Of a stretch of DNA of 64,000 bases, positions 44,417 through 53,901 are shown piece by piece (position 1 is the first letter of the stretch; each line of letters opens with the position of its first letter). Both the position numbers and the translations under genes were made by a program. The stretch is from Bacteroidetes bacterium HGW-Bacteroidetes-10 (lineage in GTDB: Bacteria; Bacteroidota; Bacteroidia; Bacteroidales; UBA932): assembly GCA_002842695.1 (NCBI GenBank), contig PHDT01000005.1, positions 18,621-82,620 of the forward strand, given 5' to 3'. The notes beneath the pieces are model-generated. The model saw nothing but the letters and a program-made list of their open reading frames with translations. It did not search any database and was not told the DNA's origin.

Positions 44417-45175
44417 ATGAAAAAACTTTTCATGTTTTTGGCAGTAGTTGGTTTCATGACCATTTCTGCACAGTATGTTGCTGCTCAAACACCGGATCCA
44501 GCCGCTACCGAAACTGTTGACCAGTCGGCAGCAGCGCAGCAGGAGATTCCGATCCACCAACAACTCAAGGCCAAATTTATTGAGGGAGGCGCCGGCTTTA
44601 TGGCTTCTATCCTTATCGTTCTTATTCTGGGTCTTGCAATTGCCATTGAAAGAATTATTTACCTGAACCTGGCAACTACAAATACAGATAAGCTCCTTAA
44701 GAAAATTGAAGAAGCTTTTGCTACAGGCGGAGTTGAGGCAGCTAAAGATGTTTGCCGTAACACCAAAGGCCCGGTTGCTTCTATTTTCTATCAAGGTATT
44801 TCTCGTATGGACGAAGGTATCGAAGTTGTTGAGAAATCAGTTGTATCTTATGGTGGTGTTCAGATGAGCCAGATGGAAAGCGGTCTTACATGGATCTCTC
44901 TCTTCATTGCTACAGCTCCGATGTTGGGATTCCTTGGAACCGTTATTGGTCTTATCCAGGCATTCGACTCTATCGAAGCAGCAGGTGATATTTCACCAAA
45001 CGTAGTAGCAGGTGGTATGAAAGTCGCTCTGATTACAACTGTAGGTGGTCTGGTAGTAGGTATTATCCTCCAGATTCTTTACAACTACATCGTATCAAAA
45101 ATCGACTCTCTCGTTATCTCAATGGAAGATGCATCTATCTCTCTTATTGATATCCTGGTAAAAGTTAAAAAATAA
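44417..45175 (+). CDS. exbB: ExbB/TolQ-family proton-channel protein with signal peptide
   Basis: 252 residues from the ATG at 44417 (MKKLFMFLAVVGFMTISAQY). The first ~23 residues look like a cleavable signal, and a Gln/Ala-rich stretch (24-45) precedes the first core helix (about 60-80). The two further helices lie at about 157-181 and 202-226. The ExbB/TolQ signature APMLGFLGTVIGLIQAF carries the conserved Thr. With ExbD it forms the proton-driven motor for TonB. It heads a four-gene unit with an unknown four-helix protein and two ExbD proteins. Confidence 0.92.
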   Translation: MKKLFMFLAVVGFMTISAQYVAAQTPDPAATETVDQSAAAQQEIPIHQQLKAKFIEGGAGFMASILIVLILGLAIAIERIIYLNLATTNTDKLLKKIEEAFATGGVEAAKDVCRNTKGPVASIFYQGISRMDEGIEVVEKSVVSYGGVQMSQMESGLTWISLFIATAPMLGFLGTVIGLIQAFDSIEAAGDISPNVVAGGMKVALITTVGGLVVGIILQILYNYIVSKIDSLVISMEDASISLIDILVKVKK

Positions 45176-45180
45176 CAACT

Positions 45181-45591
45181 ATGTCAAAATTTGCTAAATA
45201 TTTACTATACATACTGTTTGCAGTATCATTGGTATTTATCGTAGGATTCTTTATTGACCAGGATGCAATGCTTGATTCATTCCTATTCTACACATACGTG
45301 CTTGTAGGAATAGCTGTCCTTTCAATTCTGATTCTGCCTCTTATGAACCTTGGAAGTAATCCAAAAGGTTTGAAGAGAATACTTATGACACTCGTGCTTG
45401 CAGTTGTATTTGTAGGAGTTTCTTATGCTCTTGCATCAAGCGACCCGCTTGTTGTGAAAGTAAATGTTGAAACTACCGAAAGCGCGCTTAAACTAACAGA
45501 CGCAGGTCTGATACTTACTTACATACTTTCTGCCGGAGCTATTATTGCAATTTTGTCAGGCGGTATTATTAAGATGGTTAGAAACCGCTAG
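45181..45591 (+). CDS. Four-helix membrane protein between exbB and exbD, function unknown
   Basis: 136 residues with four predicted membrane helices (about 4-26, 33-57, 65-87 and 108-132), short loops and a basic C-terminus (KMVRNR). It lies 5 bp after exbB and 28 bp before the first exbD, in the same operon. I do not recognise a characterised family. Its size and place suggest an accessory subunit of the ExbBD-type motor, which is inference from context only. The soluble part between helices 3 and 4 (SSDPLVVKVNVETTESALKL) is presumably periplasmic. Confidence 0.75.
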   Translation: MSKFAKYLLYILFAVSLVFIVGFFIDQDAMLDSFLFYTYVLVGIAVLSILILPLMNLGSNPKGLKRILMTLVLAVVFVGVSYALASSDPLVVKVNVETTESALKLTDAGLILTYILSAGAIIAILSGGIIKMVRNR

Positions 45592-45619
45592 TATTAATTG
45601 AATAAAAAATAATAAAGAT

Positions 45620-46198
45620 ATGGCTAGACCAGCACAGCAACTACCGTCATCTTCTTTGGCTGACATTGCCTTCATGGTTCTCATATTCTTTCTGTTGGTA
45701 TCAACAATGGACCAGGAAATGGGTTTGCAGCGTCGTCTGCCTCCTATGCCGGATCCAAACCAAAAAGTTGACGACGTTCAGATTAAACGCCGTAACATTA
45801 TGGTTGTTAAAATCAACGATGCAGACCGTCTTCTTGCGGGAGGTTCCCCAATGGATGTAAGCATGCTGAAGGACAAGGCAAAGGAATTCCTTCTTAATCC
45901 TACGAATGATGAAAATCTTCCGGAGAGAGAGGAGAAGATGATTGAGGGTTTGGGCTCTTATCCTGTTTCAAAAGGTGTTATATCTCTTCAAAATACACGC
46001 GGTACAAGTTATAATGCATACCTCAAGGTTCAGAACGAACTTGTGAAGGCAGTGAACGAAATTCGCGATGAATTTGCACTGGCAAACTTCGGCAAGGTTT
46101 ATATCAGCCTTGATGAAGAAAAACAGCGTATTGTAAGAGATGCTATACCTCAGAACATTTCAGAGGCAGATCCTAAAGATACAGGTAGAAAAAAATAA
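45620..46198 (+). CDS. exbD: ExbD/TolR-family protein, first copy
   Basis: 192 residues. One membrane helix (about 12-30, SLADIAFMVLIFFLLVSTM) contains Asp15, the conserved proton-translocating residue of ExbD/TolR. The periplasmic part is longer than in typical ExbD (about 140) because of an extra acidic region (NPTNDENLPEREEKMIEGLG) and a C-terminal tail. It would dimerise inside the ExbB pentamer. It is 18 bp upstream of a second, divergent copy. Confidence 0.9.
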   Translation: MARPAQQLPSSSLADIAFMVLIFFLLVSTMDQEMGLQRRLPPMPDPNQKVDDVQIKRRNIMVVKINDADRLLAGGSPMDVSMLKDKAKEFLLNPTNDENLPEREEKMIEGLGSYPVSKGVISLQNTRGTSYNAYLKVQNELVKAVNEIRDEFALANFGKVYISLDEEKQRIVRDAIPQNISEADPKDTGRKK

Positions 46199-46215
46199 TA
46201 AAAAACCAGAAAACA

Positions 46216-46692
46216 ATGGCAAAATTCGCTAGAAAAGGAAAAGGAGGCACTCCCGAACTGAGTACCTCGTCACTTGCAGACATTGTGTTCATGATTCTGT
46301 TGTTTTTTATGGTTACTACCAGTATGAGACAAACAGACAGAATGGTGGCTATCAAGATGCCTGCAGCATCTGAGATTGCAAAGCTTGAGAGGAAAGACCT
46401 TGCAGCTTATGTATATGTTGGAACACCTATGGCACACTTACAGGGCCAGTATGGTACCGACTCACGTATACAGCTGAATGACTCTTTCAAATCAGTTGAC
46501 GATATCCGCGACTTTATTGCTGCGGAGCGTGAAACTCTCAGCGAGTCAGACCGCCAGTTCATGACAGTATCAATCAAAGCAGACGAAAACGTTCGTATGG
46601 GTATTGTTACAGACATTAAACAAGAGCTTAGAAGAACTTCGGCTCTGAAGATAATGTATGCAGCAAGAAAATCTACTCCGTCGGATTTTTAA
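46216..46692 (+). CDS. exbD: ExbD/TolR-family protein, second copy
   Basis: 158 residues. A basic N-terminus (MAKFARKGKGG) precedes the membrane helix STSSLADIVFMILLFFMVTT with the conserved Asp22. The periplasmic domain ends with the ExbD-like IVTDIKQELRRTSALKIMYAA. Sequence similarity to the first copy is mainly in the helix. Two different ExbD proteins with one ExbB is an arrangement seen in Bacteroidota and suggests a hetero-dimeric plug in the motor. A strong terminator follows. Confidence 0.9.
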   Translation: MAKFARKGKGGTPELSTSSLADIVFMILLFFMVTTSMRQTDRMVAIKMPAASEIAKLERKDLAAYVYVGTPMAHLQGQYGTDSRIQLNDSFKSVDDIRDFIAAERETLSESDRQFMTVSIKADENVRMGIVTDIKQELRRTSALKIMYAARKSTPSDF

Positions 46693-46714
46693 GTCAAGGC
46701 TAAATTGACAAGAT

Positions 46715-46750
46715 GAGGGTGCCTTTTTAAACAAAAAGGCACCCTCTTTT
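46715..46750 (+). terminator. Rho-independent terminator of the exbB-exbD operon
   Basis: A 14-bp perfect stem (GAGGGTGCCTTTTT with AAAAAGGCACCCTC), a 4-nt loop and a TTTT tail, starting 22 bp after the second exbD stop. Confidence 0.93.
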
Positions 46751-46781
46751 GTATAACCTATGTATCAGTAACCACACAAGA

Positions 46782-47999
46782 ATGAAAAAGACTCTATTCA
46801 ACTCAATTATAATTGCCCTGGCTATAATTATTTTGCCGGTGGCTTCTTATGGGCAGCAACAAAAAGCGCCAAAAACTCCCAAATATGTATTTCTCTTTAT
46901 TGGTGACGGAATGAGTCAGGCTCATATTTCACTTACTGAGGCATACCTATCTTCTCAAAAAGGGGTTATCGGAAATGAACCGTTTTCATTTACCAAGTTT
47001 CCTGTTTTAGGTATGTCATCTACATACTCTGCAAGCTCATTTATTACCTGTTCTGCAGCTGCAGGAACTGCAATATCTACAGGAACAAAGACAAACAACC
47101 TGATGCTTGGTGTTGATCCTGCCGGTAATAAACTTACAAGTATTACCTATAAGCTAAAGTCTAAAGGTTATAAAATTGGAATAGTCACAAACGTTACTCT
47201 TGATCAGGCAACTCCTGCTGCATTCTACGCAAACAGTCTTAAGAGAAACAGTTATTACGATATAGCTGTCCAGCTCCCTCTAAGCGGTCATGACTTCTTT
47301 GGAGGCGGAGGTTTTAACAGTCCTAACGGAGCTGACAACAATCAGCCTAACATTTATAAGCTGGTAGCCGACGGAGGATATAAGATTGTCCGCGGTTATG
47401 AAGGGATGAAGGGTGTATCCAAAAGTGAGAAAGTTGTACTTGTTCAGTCTGAGGGAAAAGAGGGTGACCTCCCCTTCTCCATAGACCGTAAGGAGGGAGA
47501 TCTTAGCCTTAAACAAATTGTATCATCTGCAATTGACCATCTCTATTCTCCAGCAGGATTCTTTATTGTTGCCGAGGGCGGTAAAATTGACTGGAGTGCT
47601 CATGCGCACGATGGTAAAACAACTATTATGGAGGTCCTCGACTTTGCAGAGGCGATTGATGAGGCATATGAATTCTATTTGAAACATCCAGATGAGACCT
47701 TAATTATTGTTACCTCAGATCATGATACTGGAGGAATCTCTGTTGGTGCGAAAAAGGGATACAACCTTAACCTGAAGGCTTTAGATCCTCAAAATGCTTC
47801 AATGGCCATTGATCCGGAGAATCTTGAAAAATACGAAGAGATGAACACTAAGGCATCAATCGGATGGACAACTACATCTCACTCCGGTGTAGCAGTTCCT
47901 GTATACTCTGTGGGTGCAGGCAGCCTCAATTTTACAGGCCGCTACGACAACACAGATATTCCAAAACTCATCTTTAAAAGCATGAATATTCCTTTCTGA
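46782..47999 (+). CDS. Alkaline phosphatase, secreted
   Basis: 405 residues from the ATG at 46782. A signal peptide spans about 1-24 (ends ASYG before QQQK). PhoA-family active-site motifs: FLFIGDGMS with Asp42, TCSAAAGTA with nucleophile Ser91, VAEGGKIDWSAHAHD with metal ligands, VTSDHDTGG, and a C-terminal SHSGVAVP. It releases phosphate from phosphomonoesters in the periplasm. The residue before the nucleophile is Cys90, where Escherichia coli PhoA has Asp101. It lies 1 bp upstream of the GHL10 glycosidase gene. It could belong to the regulon of the PhoBR-like pair, but no site was recognised. Confidence 0.92.
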   Translation: MKKTLFNSIIIALAIIILPVASYGQQQKAPKTPKYVFLFIGDGMSQAHISLTEAYLSSQKGVIGNEPFSFTKFPVLGMSSTYSASSFITCSAAAGTAISTGTKTNNLMLGVDPAGNKLTSITYKLKSKGYKIGIVTNVTLDQATPAAFYANSLKRNSYYDIAVQLPLSGHDFFGGGGFNSPNGADNNQPNIYKLVADGGYKIVRGYEGMKGVSKSEKVVLVQSEGKEGDLPFSIDRKEGDLSLKQIVSSAIDHLYSPAGFFIVAEGGKIDWSAHAHDGKTTIMEVLDFAEAIDEAYEFYLKHPDETLIIVTSDHDTGGISVGAKKGYNLNLKALDPQNASMAIDPENLEKYEEMNTKASIGWTTTSHSGVAVPVYSVGAGSLNFTGRYDNTDIPKLIFKSMNIPF

Positions 48000-48000
48000 T

Positions 48001-49512
48001 ATGAAAAAAATAATGACACTGTTGCTGGTACTTAGTTTTACATTTGCTATAGCCCAGCCCTCCCTTAAACGTGAATTCAGGGGAGCGTGGATTCACACTG
48101 TTGGGAATCAGCAATTCAAGAATATGAGCACCGACTCTCTAAAACAGCTGTTCATAAACACTCTTGACAACTTTGCTAAAGCCGGCATCAATGCCGTAAT
48201 TTTTCAGGTTAGACCTCAGGCAGATGCTTTCTACAAATCTGAGCTGGAACCATGGAGCCGGTTCTTATCGGGTACCCAGGGTATTGCTCCGGCAGAGGAG
48301 TGGGATCCTCTGCAGTTTATGATTGAAGAGTCTCACAAAAGAGGTATGGAGCTGCATGCCTGGTGCAATCCATACAGGGTTACTTCAAACGATACAGAAC
48401 AACTGCATCCCGGACACCTCTACTTCAAAAAACCGGAAATTTTCAGGAAATACGGGACACAACTCTATTTCGATCCGGGTGAACCGGAGGCTATAGAGCA
48501 CACAGTTAAGGTAATTGCAGATATTGTATCCAGATATGATCTGGATGCTATACACTTCGACGACTATTTCTACCCCTATCCAATTGCATTTGAAGAGTTT
48601 CATGACGACGCCTCTTTTGTGAAATACGCACAGAAACAAGGTTTTGAATACTGGCAGAAGGCAGACTGGAGAAGGAATAATGTTGCAACCCTTATAAAAG
48701 AGCTAAACGATACGATAAAAGCAATTAAACCATGGGTACGATTCGGAATCAGCCCCTTTGGAATTCACAGAAATCTGAAGGACACTCCGGATGGGAGCGG
48801 CAGCCAAACAAACGGACTCTCCAACTATGAGCAGCTCTATGCAGATGTTCCTGCCTGGCTTCAGAAGGGCTGGGTTGACTATAATGTCCCTCAGATTTAC
48901 TGGAAAATAGGACATCCTGCTGCTGATTACAAAACCCTCATAGAGTGGTGGAGTGAAAAGAATTTTGGAGGTCACCTCTACATTGGTCAAAACATCTCTA
49001 CATTTAAAGATGCAGATCTTGACAATCCCCTCAAGACACAGTTCGAGGCAAAAATGAAAATGGTAAGGACCCTTCCTAATGTTCATGGAAATGTCTGGTG
49101 GCCGGGATGGAGCATCAATGCAAATCCATTTGGCTTTTCAGATTCTCTTTCCAGTACATATCAAAAATATCCGGCTATTGTTCCTGCCTATACTTCACTC
49201 GACTCAACTGCTCCTCTCTCGGTTTCAAAAGTTACTGTAAAGAAAGGTTCTATTACATGGAGTCATCCGCATTACAGGGTTTCCGGTGCTGACAAGATGC
49301 AGGAGCCACAGTTCTTTGCTGTTTACCGTTTCCCCGAAGGTCAGGCTGCTGATATTGAAAATTCTTCATATCTGCTTAAGATTGTAGATTCAAATTCCCT
49401 CAAACTGGAGAAACAGAGCGGGAAGAAAATTCGTTACACATATGTGGTAACAGCAATTGACCGTTGCCGTAACGAGAGTCTGCCATCAAAAGTAATCACA
49501 TCTTCATACTAA
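48001..49512 (+). CDS. GHL10-family (DigH/YngK-like) secreted glycosidase
   Basis: 503 residues with a signal peptide (about 1-18). The family core starts at REFRGAWIHTVGNQQF; then AGINAVIFQVRPQADAFY, GMELHAWCNPYRV, YDLDAIHFDDYFYPYP and FGISPFGIHR mark a TIM-barrel GH10-like domain (to about 400). A fibronectin-like C-terminal part (about 400-503, FAVYRFPEG) follows. The Escherichia coli relative DigH cleaves denuded peptidoglycan glycans at the septum, so a wall-remodelling role is plausible. It starts 1 bp after the alkaline phosphatase stop. Confidence 0.9.
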   Translation: MKKIMTLLLVLSFTFAIAQPSLKREFRGAWIHTVGNQQFKNMSTDSLKQLFINTLDNFAKAGINAVIFQVRPQADAFYKSELEPWSRFLSGTQGIAPAEEWDPLQFMIEESHKRGMELHAWCNPYRVTSNDTEQLHPGHLYFKKPEIFRKYGTQLYFDPGEPEAIEHTVKVIADIVSRYDLDAIHFDDYFYPYPIAFEEFHDDASFVKYAQKQGFEYWQKADWRRNNVATLIKELNDTIKAIKPWVRFGISPFGIHRNLKDTPDGSGSQTNGLSNYEQLYADVPAWLQKGWVDYNVPQIYWKIGHPAADYKTLIEWWSEKNFGGHLYIGQNISTFKDADLDNPLKTQFEAKMKMVRTLPNVHGNVWWPGWSINANPFGFSDSLSSTYQKYPAIVPAYTSLDSTAPLSVSKVTVKKGSITWSHPHYRVSGADKMQEPQFFAVYRFPEGQAADIENSSYLLKIVDSNSLKLEKQSGKKIRYTYVVTAIDRCRNESLPSKVITSSY

Positions 49513-49522
49513 AATTAATATA

Positions 49523-49552
49523 TTGACTTTTGGCATCATTTGCGTAACTTTG
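49523..49552 (+). promoter_or_regulatory. Promoter of asnS
   Basis: TTG at 49523-49525, a 19-bp spacer and TAACTTTG at 49545-49552, 25 bp upstream of the ATG at 49578. Confidence 0.7.
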
Positions 49553-49577
49553 CCGGGATAAATTGCACATAACGAAA

Positions 49578-50972
49578 ATGGAAAGCGGTAAAAGAATAAA
49601 AATTGCACAGCTTCTCAAAAGTGAGCCGGGTATATCAACTCTGGTTAAAGGCTGGGTAAGGACAAAAAGAGGAAATAAGAATGTAGCGTTTGTTGCGCTT
49701 AATGACGGGTCTACTGTAAACAATATTCAGATTGTATTCGACATGACCAGGTTTACAGAAGAGCAACTAAAACCGGTTACTACCGGCGCTTGTATTGCAG
49801 TTGAAGGTATTTTGACAGCTTCTCCGGGAGGCGGACAATCAGTAGAGATATCGGCGGAGCAACTTCTTGTATACGGAACTGCAGATTCAGATACTTATCC
49901 TCTCCAGAAAAAGGGACACAGCATGGAGTTCCTCAGAGAGATTGGTCACCTGCGTCCAAGAACCAATACATTCGGATGTGTTTTCAGAATTAGACATGCA
50001 ATGGCATTTGCCATTCATAAGTTCTTTAACGATAAGGGGTTCTTTTACCTTCATACACCTATTGTCACAGCATCTGATGCTGAGGGAGCAGGTGCTATGT
50101 TTCAGGTCACAACACTTGATCTGAACAACATCCCCAGAGATGAGAATAACAAGATAGACTTTACTCAGGATTTCTTCGGACGCGCATCAAACCTGACCGT
50201 GAGCGGTCAGCTTGAGGGTGAACTGGGAGCAATGGCCCTGGGCGAGATATATACTTTCGGTCCAACTTTCCGCGCAGAGAACTCAAACACTCCGCGCCAC
50301 CTTGCTGAGTTCTGGATGATTGAGCCGGAGATGGCTTTCTATGAAATCAAGGACAACATGGACCTGGCCGAGGAGTTTATCAAGTACCTTGTTAAGTACG
50401 CAATTGACAACTGTTCAGACGACCTTAAGTTTCTCAATGATATGTTTGACAAAGAGCTTCTGGAGAGACTTCAGAGTGTTGTTGAAACAGATTTTGTCCG
50501 TCTTTCTTATACAGAGGGTGTCGAGATCTTAATGAATTCCGGGGTTAAATTTGAATTCCCGGTATACTGGGGAGCAGATCTGCAGAGCGAACATGAGAGA
50601 TATCTAGTTGAAAAACATTTCAGGCGTCCTGTAATTCTCACAGATTATCCGAAAGAGATAAAGGCATTCTACATGAAGCAGAATGAAGATGGAAAAACAG
50701 TCCGCGCCATGGATGTTCTATTCCCTAAGATAGGAGAGATAATTGGGGGCTCGCAAAGAGAGGAGTCGCTTGAAAAGCTTGAGGCTAGAATCGAAGAGAT
50801 GGGAATGGAGAAAGATGGAATGTGGTGGTATCTTGATACACGCCGCTTTGGTACTGCACCTCACTCAGGATTTGGACTTGGATTTGAAAGACTTCTTCTG
50901 TTTGTTACAGGAATGTCCAATATCCGCGATGTAATCCCCTTCCCAAGAACTCCTAAAAACGCAGAATTTTAA
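49578..50972 (+). CDS. asnS: Asparaginyl-tRNA synthetase
   Basis: 464 residues from the ATG at 49578 ([18 protein letters not shown]). The OB-fold anticodon domain (about 15-110, [21 protein letters not shown]) is followed by the class II catalytic core: motif 2 [21 protein letters not shown] and motif 3 [29 protein letters not shown] and [12 protein letters not shown] favour AsnS over AspS. It charges tRNA-Asn directly. It heads the asnS-udk-tonB run (gaps 5 bp and -1 bp). Confidence 0.96.
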   Translation: MESGKRIKIAQLLKSEPGISTLVKGWVRTKRGNKNVAFVALNDGSTVNNIQIVFDMTRFTEEQLKPVTTGACIAVEGILTASPGGGQSVEISAEQLLVYGTADSDTYPLQKKGHSMEFLREIGHLRPRTNTFGCVFRIRHAMAFAIHKFFNDKGFFYLHTPIVTASDAEGAGAMFQVTTLDLNNIPRDENNKIDFTQDFFGRASNLTVSGQLEGELGAMALGEIYTFGPTFRAENSNTPRHLAEFWMIEPEMAFYEIKDNMDLAEEFIKYLVKYAIDNCSDDLKFLNDMFDKELLERLQSVVETDFVRLSYTEGVEILMNSGVKFEFPVYWGADLQSEHERYLVEKHFRRPVILTDYPKEIKAFYMKQNEDGKTVRAMDVLFPKIGEIIGGSQREESLEKLEARIEEMGMEKDGMWWYLDTRRFGTAPHSGFGLGFERLLLFVTGMSNIRDVIPFPRTPKNAEF

Positions 50973-50977
50973 AATAT

Positions 50978-51595
50978 ATGCTTATAATTGGTATTGCCGG
51001 CGGCACCGGCTCCGGAAAGACAACTGTAGTAAAAGAGATTACTAAAGCCATGTCAGACGGAGAGGTGGTCGTAATTCCTCAGGACTCATATTACAAAGAC
51101 AACAGTCACCTTCCGCTGGAAGAGAGGCTGGAGCTCAATTTTGACCATCCTGAATCTATTGACTTCAAGTTGCTTGTAAAACAGATAAAGGATCTCAAGG
51201 CAAACAAGGCCATAGAGCAGCCAATTTATTCATATCTTACTTGCTCCAGATCATCTACTGAGACTGTTCATGTTGATCCTGCTCACATAATCATTGTTGA
51301 AGGAATTCTGATATTCACCTGTGCCGAGCTGAGAAATGTTCTTGACATTAAGGTTTTTGTCGATGCAGATGCAGATGACCGCCTTGGCAGAGTAATTACA
51401 AGGGACAACATTGAAAGAGGAAGAACCATTGACAAAGTTCTCGAAAGATATGAGAAGACTGTAAAGCCGATGCACCTTCAATTCATTGAACCAAGTAAGC
51501 GTTACGCAGATATAATTGTCCCTCAGGGAGGTCATAACCGCGTTGCTATTGATATACTTCTTGCAACAATAGAGAAAGCTCTTAAAAAGAGATAA
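50978..51595 (+). CDS. udk: Uridine kinase
   Basis: 205 residues. P-loop GIAGGTGSGKTTVV near residue 4, IPQDSYYKDNSHLPLEER, FDHPESIDFKLL, and IIVEGILIF Walker-B-like segment; then RVITRDNIERGRTIDKVLERYEKTVKPMHLQFIEPSKRYAD, typical of Udk (quoted motif positions about 135-180). It phosphorylates uridine and cytidine in pyrimidine salvage. It starts 5 bp after asnS and its stop overlaps the next start by one base. Confidence 0.95.
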   Translation: MLIIGIAGGTGSGKTTVVKEITKAMSDGEVVVIPQDSYYKDNSHLPLEERLELNFDHPESIDFKLLVKQIKDLKANKAIEQPIYSYLTCSRSSTETVHVDPAHIIIVEGILIFTCAELRNVLDIKVFVDADADDRLGRVITRDNIERGRTIDKVLERYEKTVKPMHLQFIEPSKRYADIIVPQGGHNRVAIDILLATIEKALKKR

Positions 51596-52302
51596 TGTTC
51601 AGACGAGATAACAATGCAGGGCTCTATTTAACGATAGCAGTGCATCTTGTAGTCCTTATCGTACTGCTTTCCACCAGGATAGGTTTTGAAATCCGGGAGG
51701 AGAATGCGTTTGTGCTCGATTTTACCCGTGAAGAGGAGCTTGAAAAGCAGGAAAAGGAAGAGCAATTCAAAGAGGAAATAAGCAAAGAACTTGATGACAT
51801 TATTGCAGGAAGAACTCCTGTGAGGAATGTTGTTGTTGACGCAGGCTCACGCAACAGAGCACTCAGGGACGACCGCTTTAAAAATCCCAATCAGGTTTAT
51901 GACGAGGCAAAAGCACTTCAGGCAAAGCTGGACGCAGCTAAACGCGATGCTGAGAGGGAGCAGGGTTCTGATGATGTCTCAGCTAAACAGAATGAAGTCA
52001 AAAAAGAGGCTCAGCCTTACAGAGGTCCCTCTGTAATTTCCTATACACTGGAGGGTCGCAAGGCCGTTTCTCTGCCTATTCCGGTATATAAATGTGTAGC
52101 CGGAGGAGATGTGAGTGTTGCTATTTCGGTTAACAGAAAAGGCTATGTAGTTGCCGCCACTGTAATTGACAATGCCTCTGCTTCCGATAATTGTCTAAGG
52201 GATTATGCAATTAAGGCGGCAAAATCATCAAGATTTACCGCCTCATCATCAGCTTCTGAAAAACAGACCGGAGAGATAGTCTACCGGTTTGTAGCCCAGT
52301 AA
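51595..52302 (+). CDS. TonB-like energy transducer
   Basis: 235 residues. One membrane helix near the N-terminus (about 9-28, GLYLTIAVHLVVLIVLLS) is followed by a charged, coiled-coil-prone linker (EEELEKQEKEEQFKEEISKE), another Ala/Lys-rich helix (about 100-135), and a C-terminal TonB-like domain (about 165-233, GDVSVAISVNRKGYVVAATV). It would span the periplasm and pass ExbBD energy to an outer-membrane receptor. It is not next to the exbB/exbD genes. It ends 10 bp before the convergent protease gene. Confidence 0.8.
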   Translation: MFRRDNNAGLYLTIAVHLVVLIVLLSTRIGFEIREENAFVLDFTREEELEKQEKEEQFKEEISKELDDIIAGRTPVRNVVVDAGSRNRALRDDRFKNPNQVYDEAKALQAKLDAAKRDAEREQGSDDVSAKQNEVKKEAQPYRGPSVISYTLEGRKAVSLPIPVYKCVAGGDVSVAISVNRKGYVVAATVIDNASASDNCLRDYAIKAAKSSRFTASSSASEKQTGEIVYRFVAQ

Positions 52303-52312
52303 ATAAAAATTT

Positions 52313-53899
52313 CTATTTTTTTGCAGCCTCAATAACATTATCTATCCGGGACATTATCGGATAGAATGCTTTGTCGTCAAGAGGAGAGTAACGTCCAATA
52401 AGCGCCCTTATCTGTGCAGAGACAATAAACTTGCATTCAGCCCATTCGGCTGATGAAGGAACAATCTGCCGGGTAGCAGCATAGCCAAGGAATCTGCTCT
52501 CAAATCCTTTTGACTCAAAAAATTTATCAAGTTTTCCAAGATCAGTAATTTTCCTTAACTCTTCCCGGTGAATATCTGCCATATCCGAGGCAAATCTGAA
52601 CACAAGGCCCTGTTCACCCAGCTTAATAAGGAATTTGTTGACACCAACTGTATCCAGCGGGACAAATAGATCTGGTGTTATCCCCCCCCCTCCGTATACA
52701 ATTTTTCCTTTAGGAGTCGTAAATCTGAGAGAGTCATTGGTTCTTATACTATCTGCAGATGTCATCTCACCATGACGGAAACGCTCCATTATGTCATTTC
52801 TGTAGTCTTTGCTGTATGGCTTTTGAATTGATCTCCCTGTAGGAGTGTAAAACCTGGCTACTGTAAGGCGGATTCCGGATTTGTCAGAAAAATATATTGG
52901 CTCCTGGACAAGCCCCTTTCCAAAAGAGCGTCTGCCAATAATTGTTCCTCTGTCATTATCCTGAATTGCCCCGGCAAAAATCTCGCTTGAAGATGCAGAT
53001 CCTTCATCAATAAGTACCTTTAATCCGATGTCCCTGAAACTTCCTCTGCCATCTGCATGGAAATCCTCCCTTTTCCTGTGGAGTCCCTGCATATAAACAA
53101 TAAGCTCTCCTTTACCCAGGAACTCATTTGAAAGAAGCAGCGCCTGATCCAGATAGCCTCCGGTATTTCCCCTAAGGTCAAAGATTAGTGTTTTCATGCC
53201 TCCTTTACGTAGCTCCTTCACCGCTGCCATGAACTCATCATGACTTGTTCTTGAGAACTTCGAAAGCTTGACATAACCCAGTGTATCATTAATCATGTAG
53301 CTAACGTCCACACTTTTTACCGGAATTTTATCCCTTTTAATGTCAATATTAAGAATCTCCTTTGATCTTCCCCTTTTAAATCCCACTGTAACATGAGACC
53401 CTGACTTGCCCCTCAGCATGCTTACAAGTGAATCCTGATCTAACTTTATTCCTGCCACCTTCTTTCCGTTGACCTCCATTATTCTGTCGCCGGAGAGAAC
53501 ACCAGCCCTTTCAGATGGTCCTCCTGATACAACCTGAATAACAATTGCTGTATCATTAGGCACGTTGAACTGAACCCCTATTCCGTCGAAATTGCCCTGA
53601 AGCTCCTCTTCTGCATCCTTAAGATCGCGGGGCGGCAAATAAACAGAATGCGGATCTAAATTTTCAAGAATCATAGGTATCGCACTCTCGGTGATATCCT
53701 TATAATTCACTGAATCAACATAGTTTTTGTCAATTTCGCTTAAAATGAGCATGAGTTTATCCCAGTTTTGAGCTTTAACCTGAAGTTCACCACTCCGGCT
53801 CTGATATTGCCAGAATCTGATTCCTATAAGAACAGCCAACAGAAGGACAATTATAAGTGGCCACGGATTTTTTTTAATCTTCTCGTTCAGCATACTCAT
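52313..53899 (-). CDS. Carboxy-terminal processing protease (S41, CtpA/Prc type)
   Basis: 528 residues from the ATG at 53899. One N-terminal membrane anchor (about 15-32) precedes a PDZ domain (about 85-170, GGPSERAGVLSGDRIMEVNGK) and the S41 catalytic domain with TLIFDLRGNTGG, the catalytic Ser303 in EGSASSSEIF and Lys328 in RRSFGKGLVQ. It should degrade or trim periplasmic substrates, typically envelope proteins or wall hydrolases. It is the last gene of a six-gene minus-strand operon and starts 2 bp after the deaminase stop. Confidence 0.94.
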   Translation of the reverse strand: MSMLNEKIKKNPWPLIIVLLLAVLIGIRFWQYQSRSGELQVKAQNWDKLMLILSEIDKNYVDSVNYKDITESAIPMILENLDPHSVYLPPRDLKDAEEELQGNFDGIGVQFNVPNDTAIVIQVVSGGPSERAGVLSGDRIMEVNGKKVAGIKLDQDSLVSMLRGKSGSHVTVGFKRGRSKEILNIDIKRDKIPVKSVDVSYMINDTLGYVKLSKFSRTSHDEFMAAVKELRKGGMKTLIFDLRGNTGGYLDQALLLSNEFLGKGELIVYMQGLHRKREDFHADGRGSFRDIGLKVLIDEGSASSSEIFAGAIQDNDRGTIIGRRSFGKGLVQEPIYFSDKSGIRLTVARFYTPTGRSIQKPYSKDYRNDIMERFRHGEMTSADSIRTNDSLRFTTPKGKIVYGGGGITPDLFVPLDTVGVNKFLIKLGEQGLVFRFASDMADIHREELRKITDLGKLDKFFESKGFESRFLGYAATRQIVPSSAEWAECKFIVSAQIRALIGRYSPLDDKAFYPIMSRIDNVIEAAKK

Positions 53900-53901
53900 G
53901 G

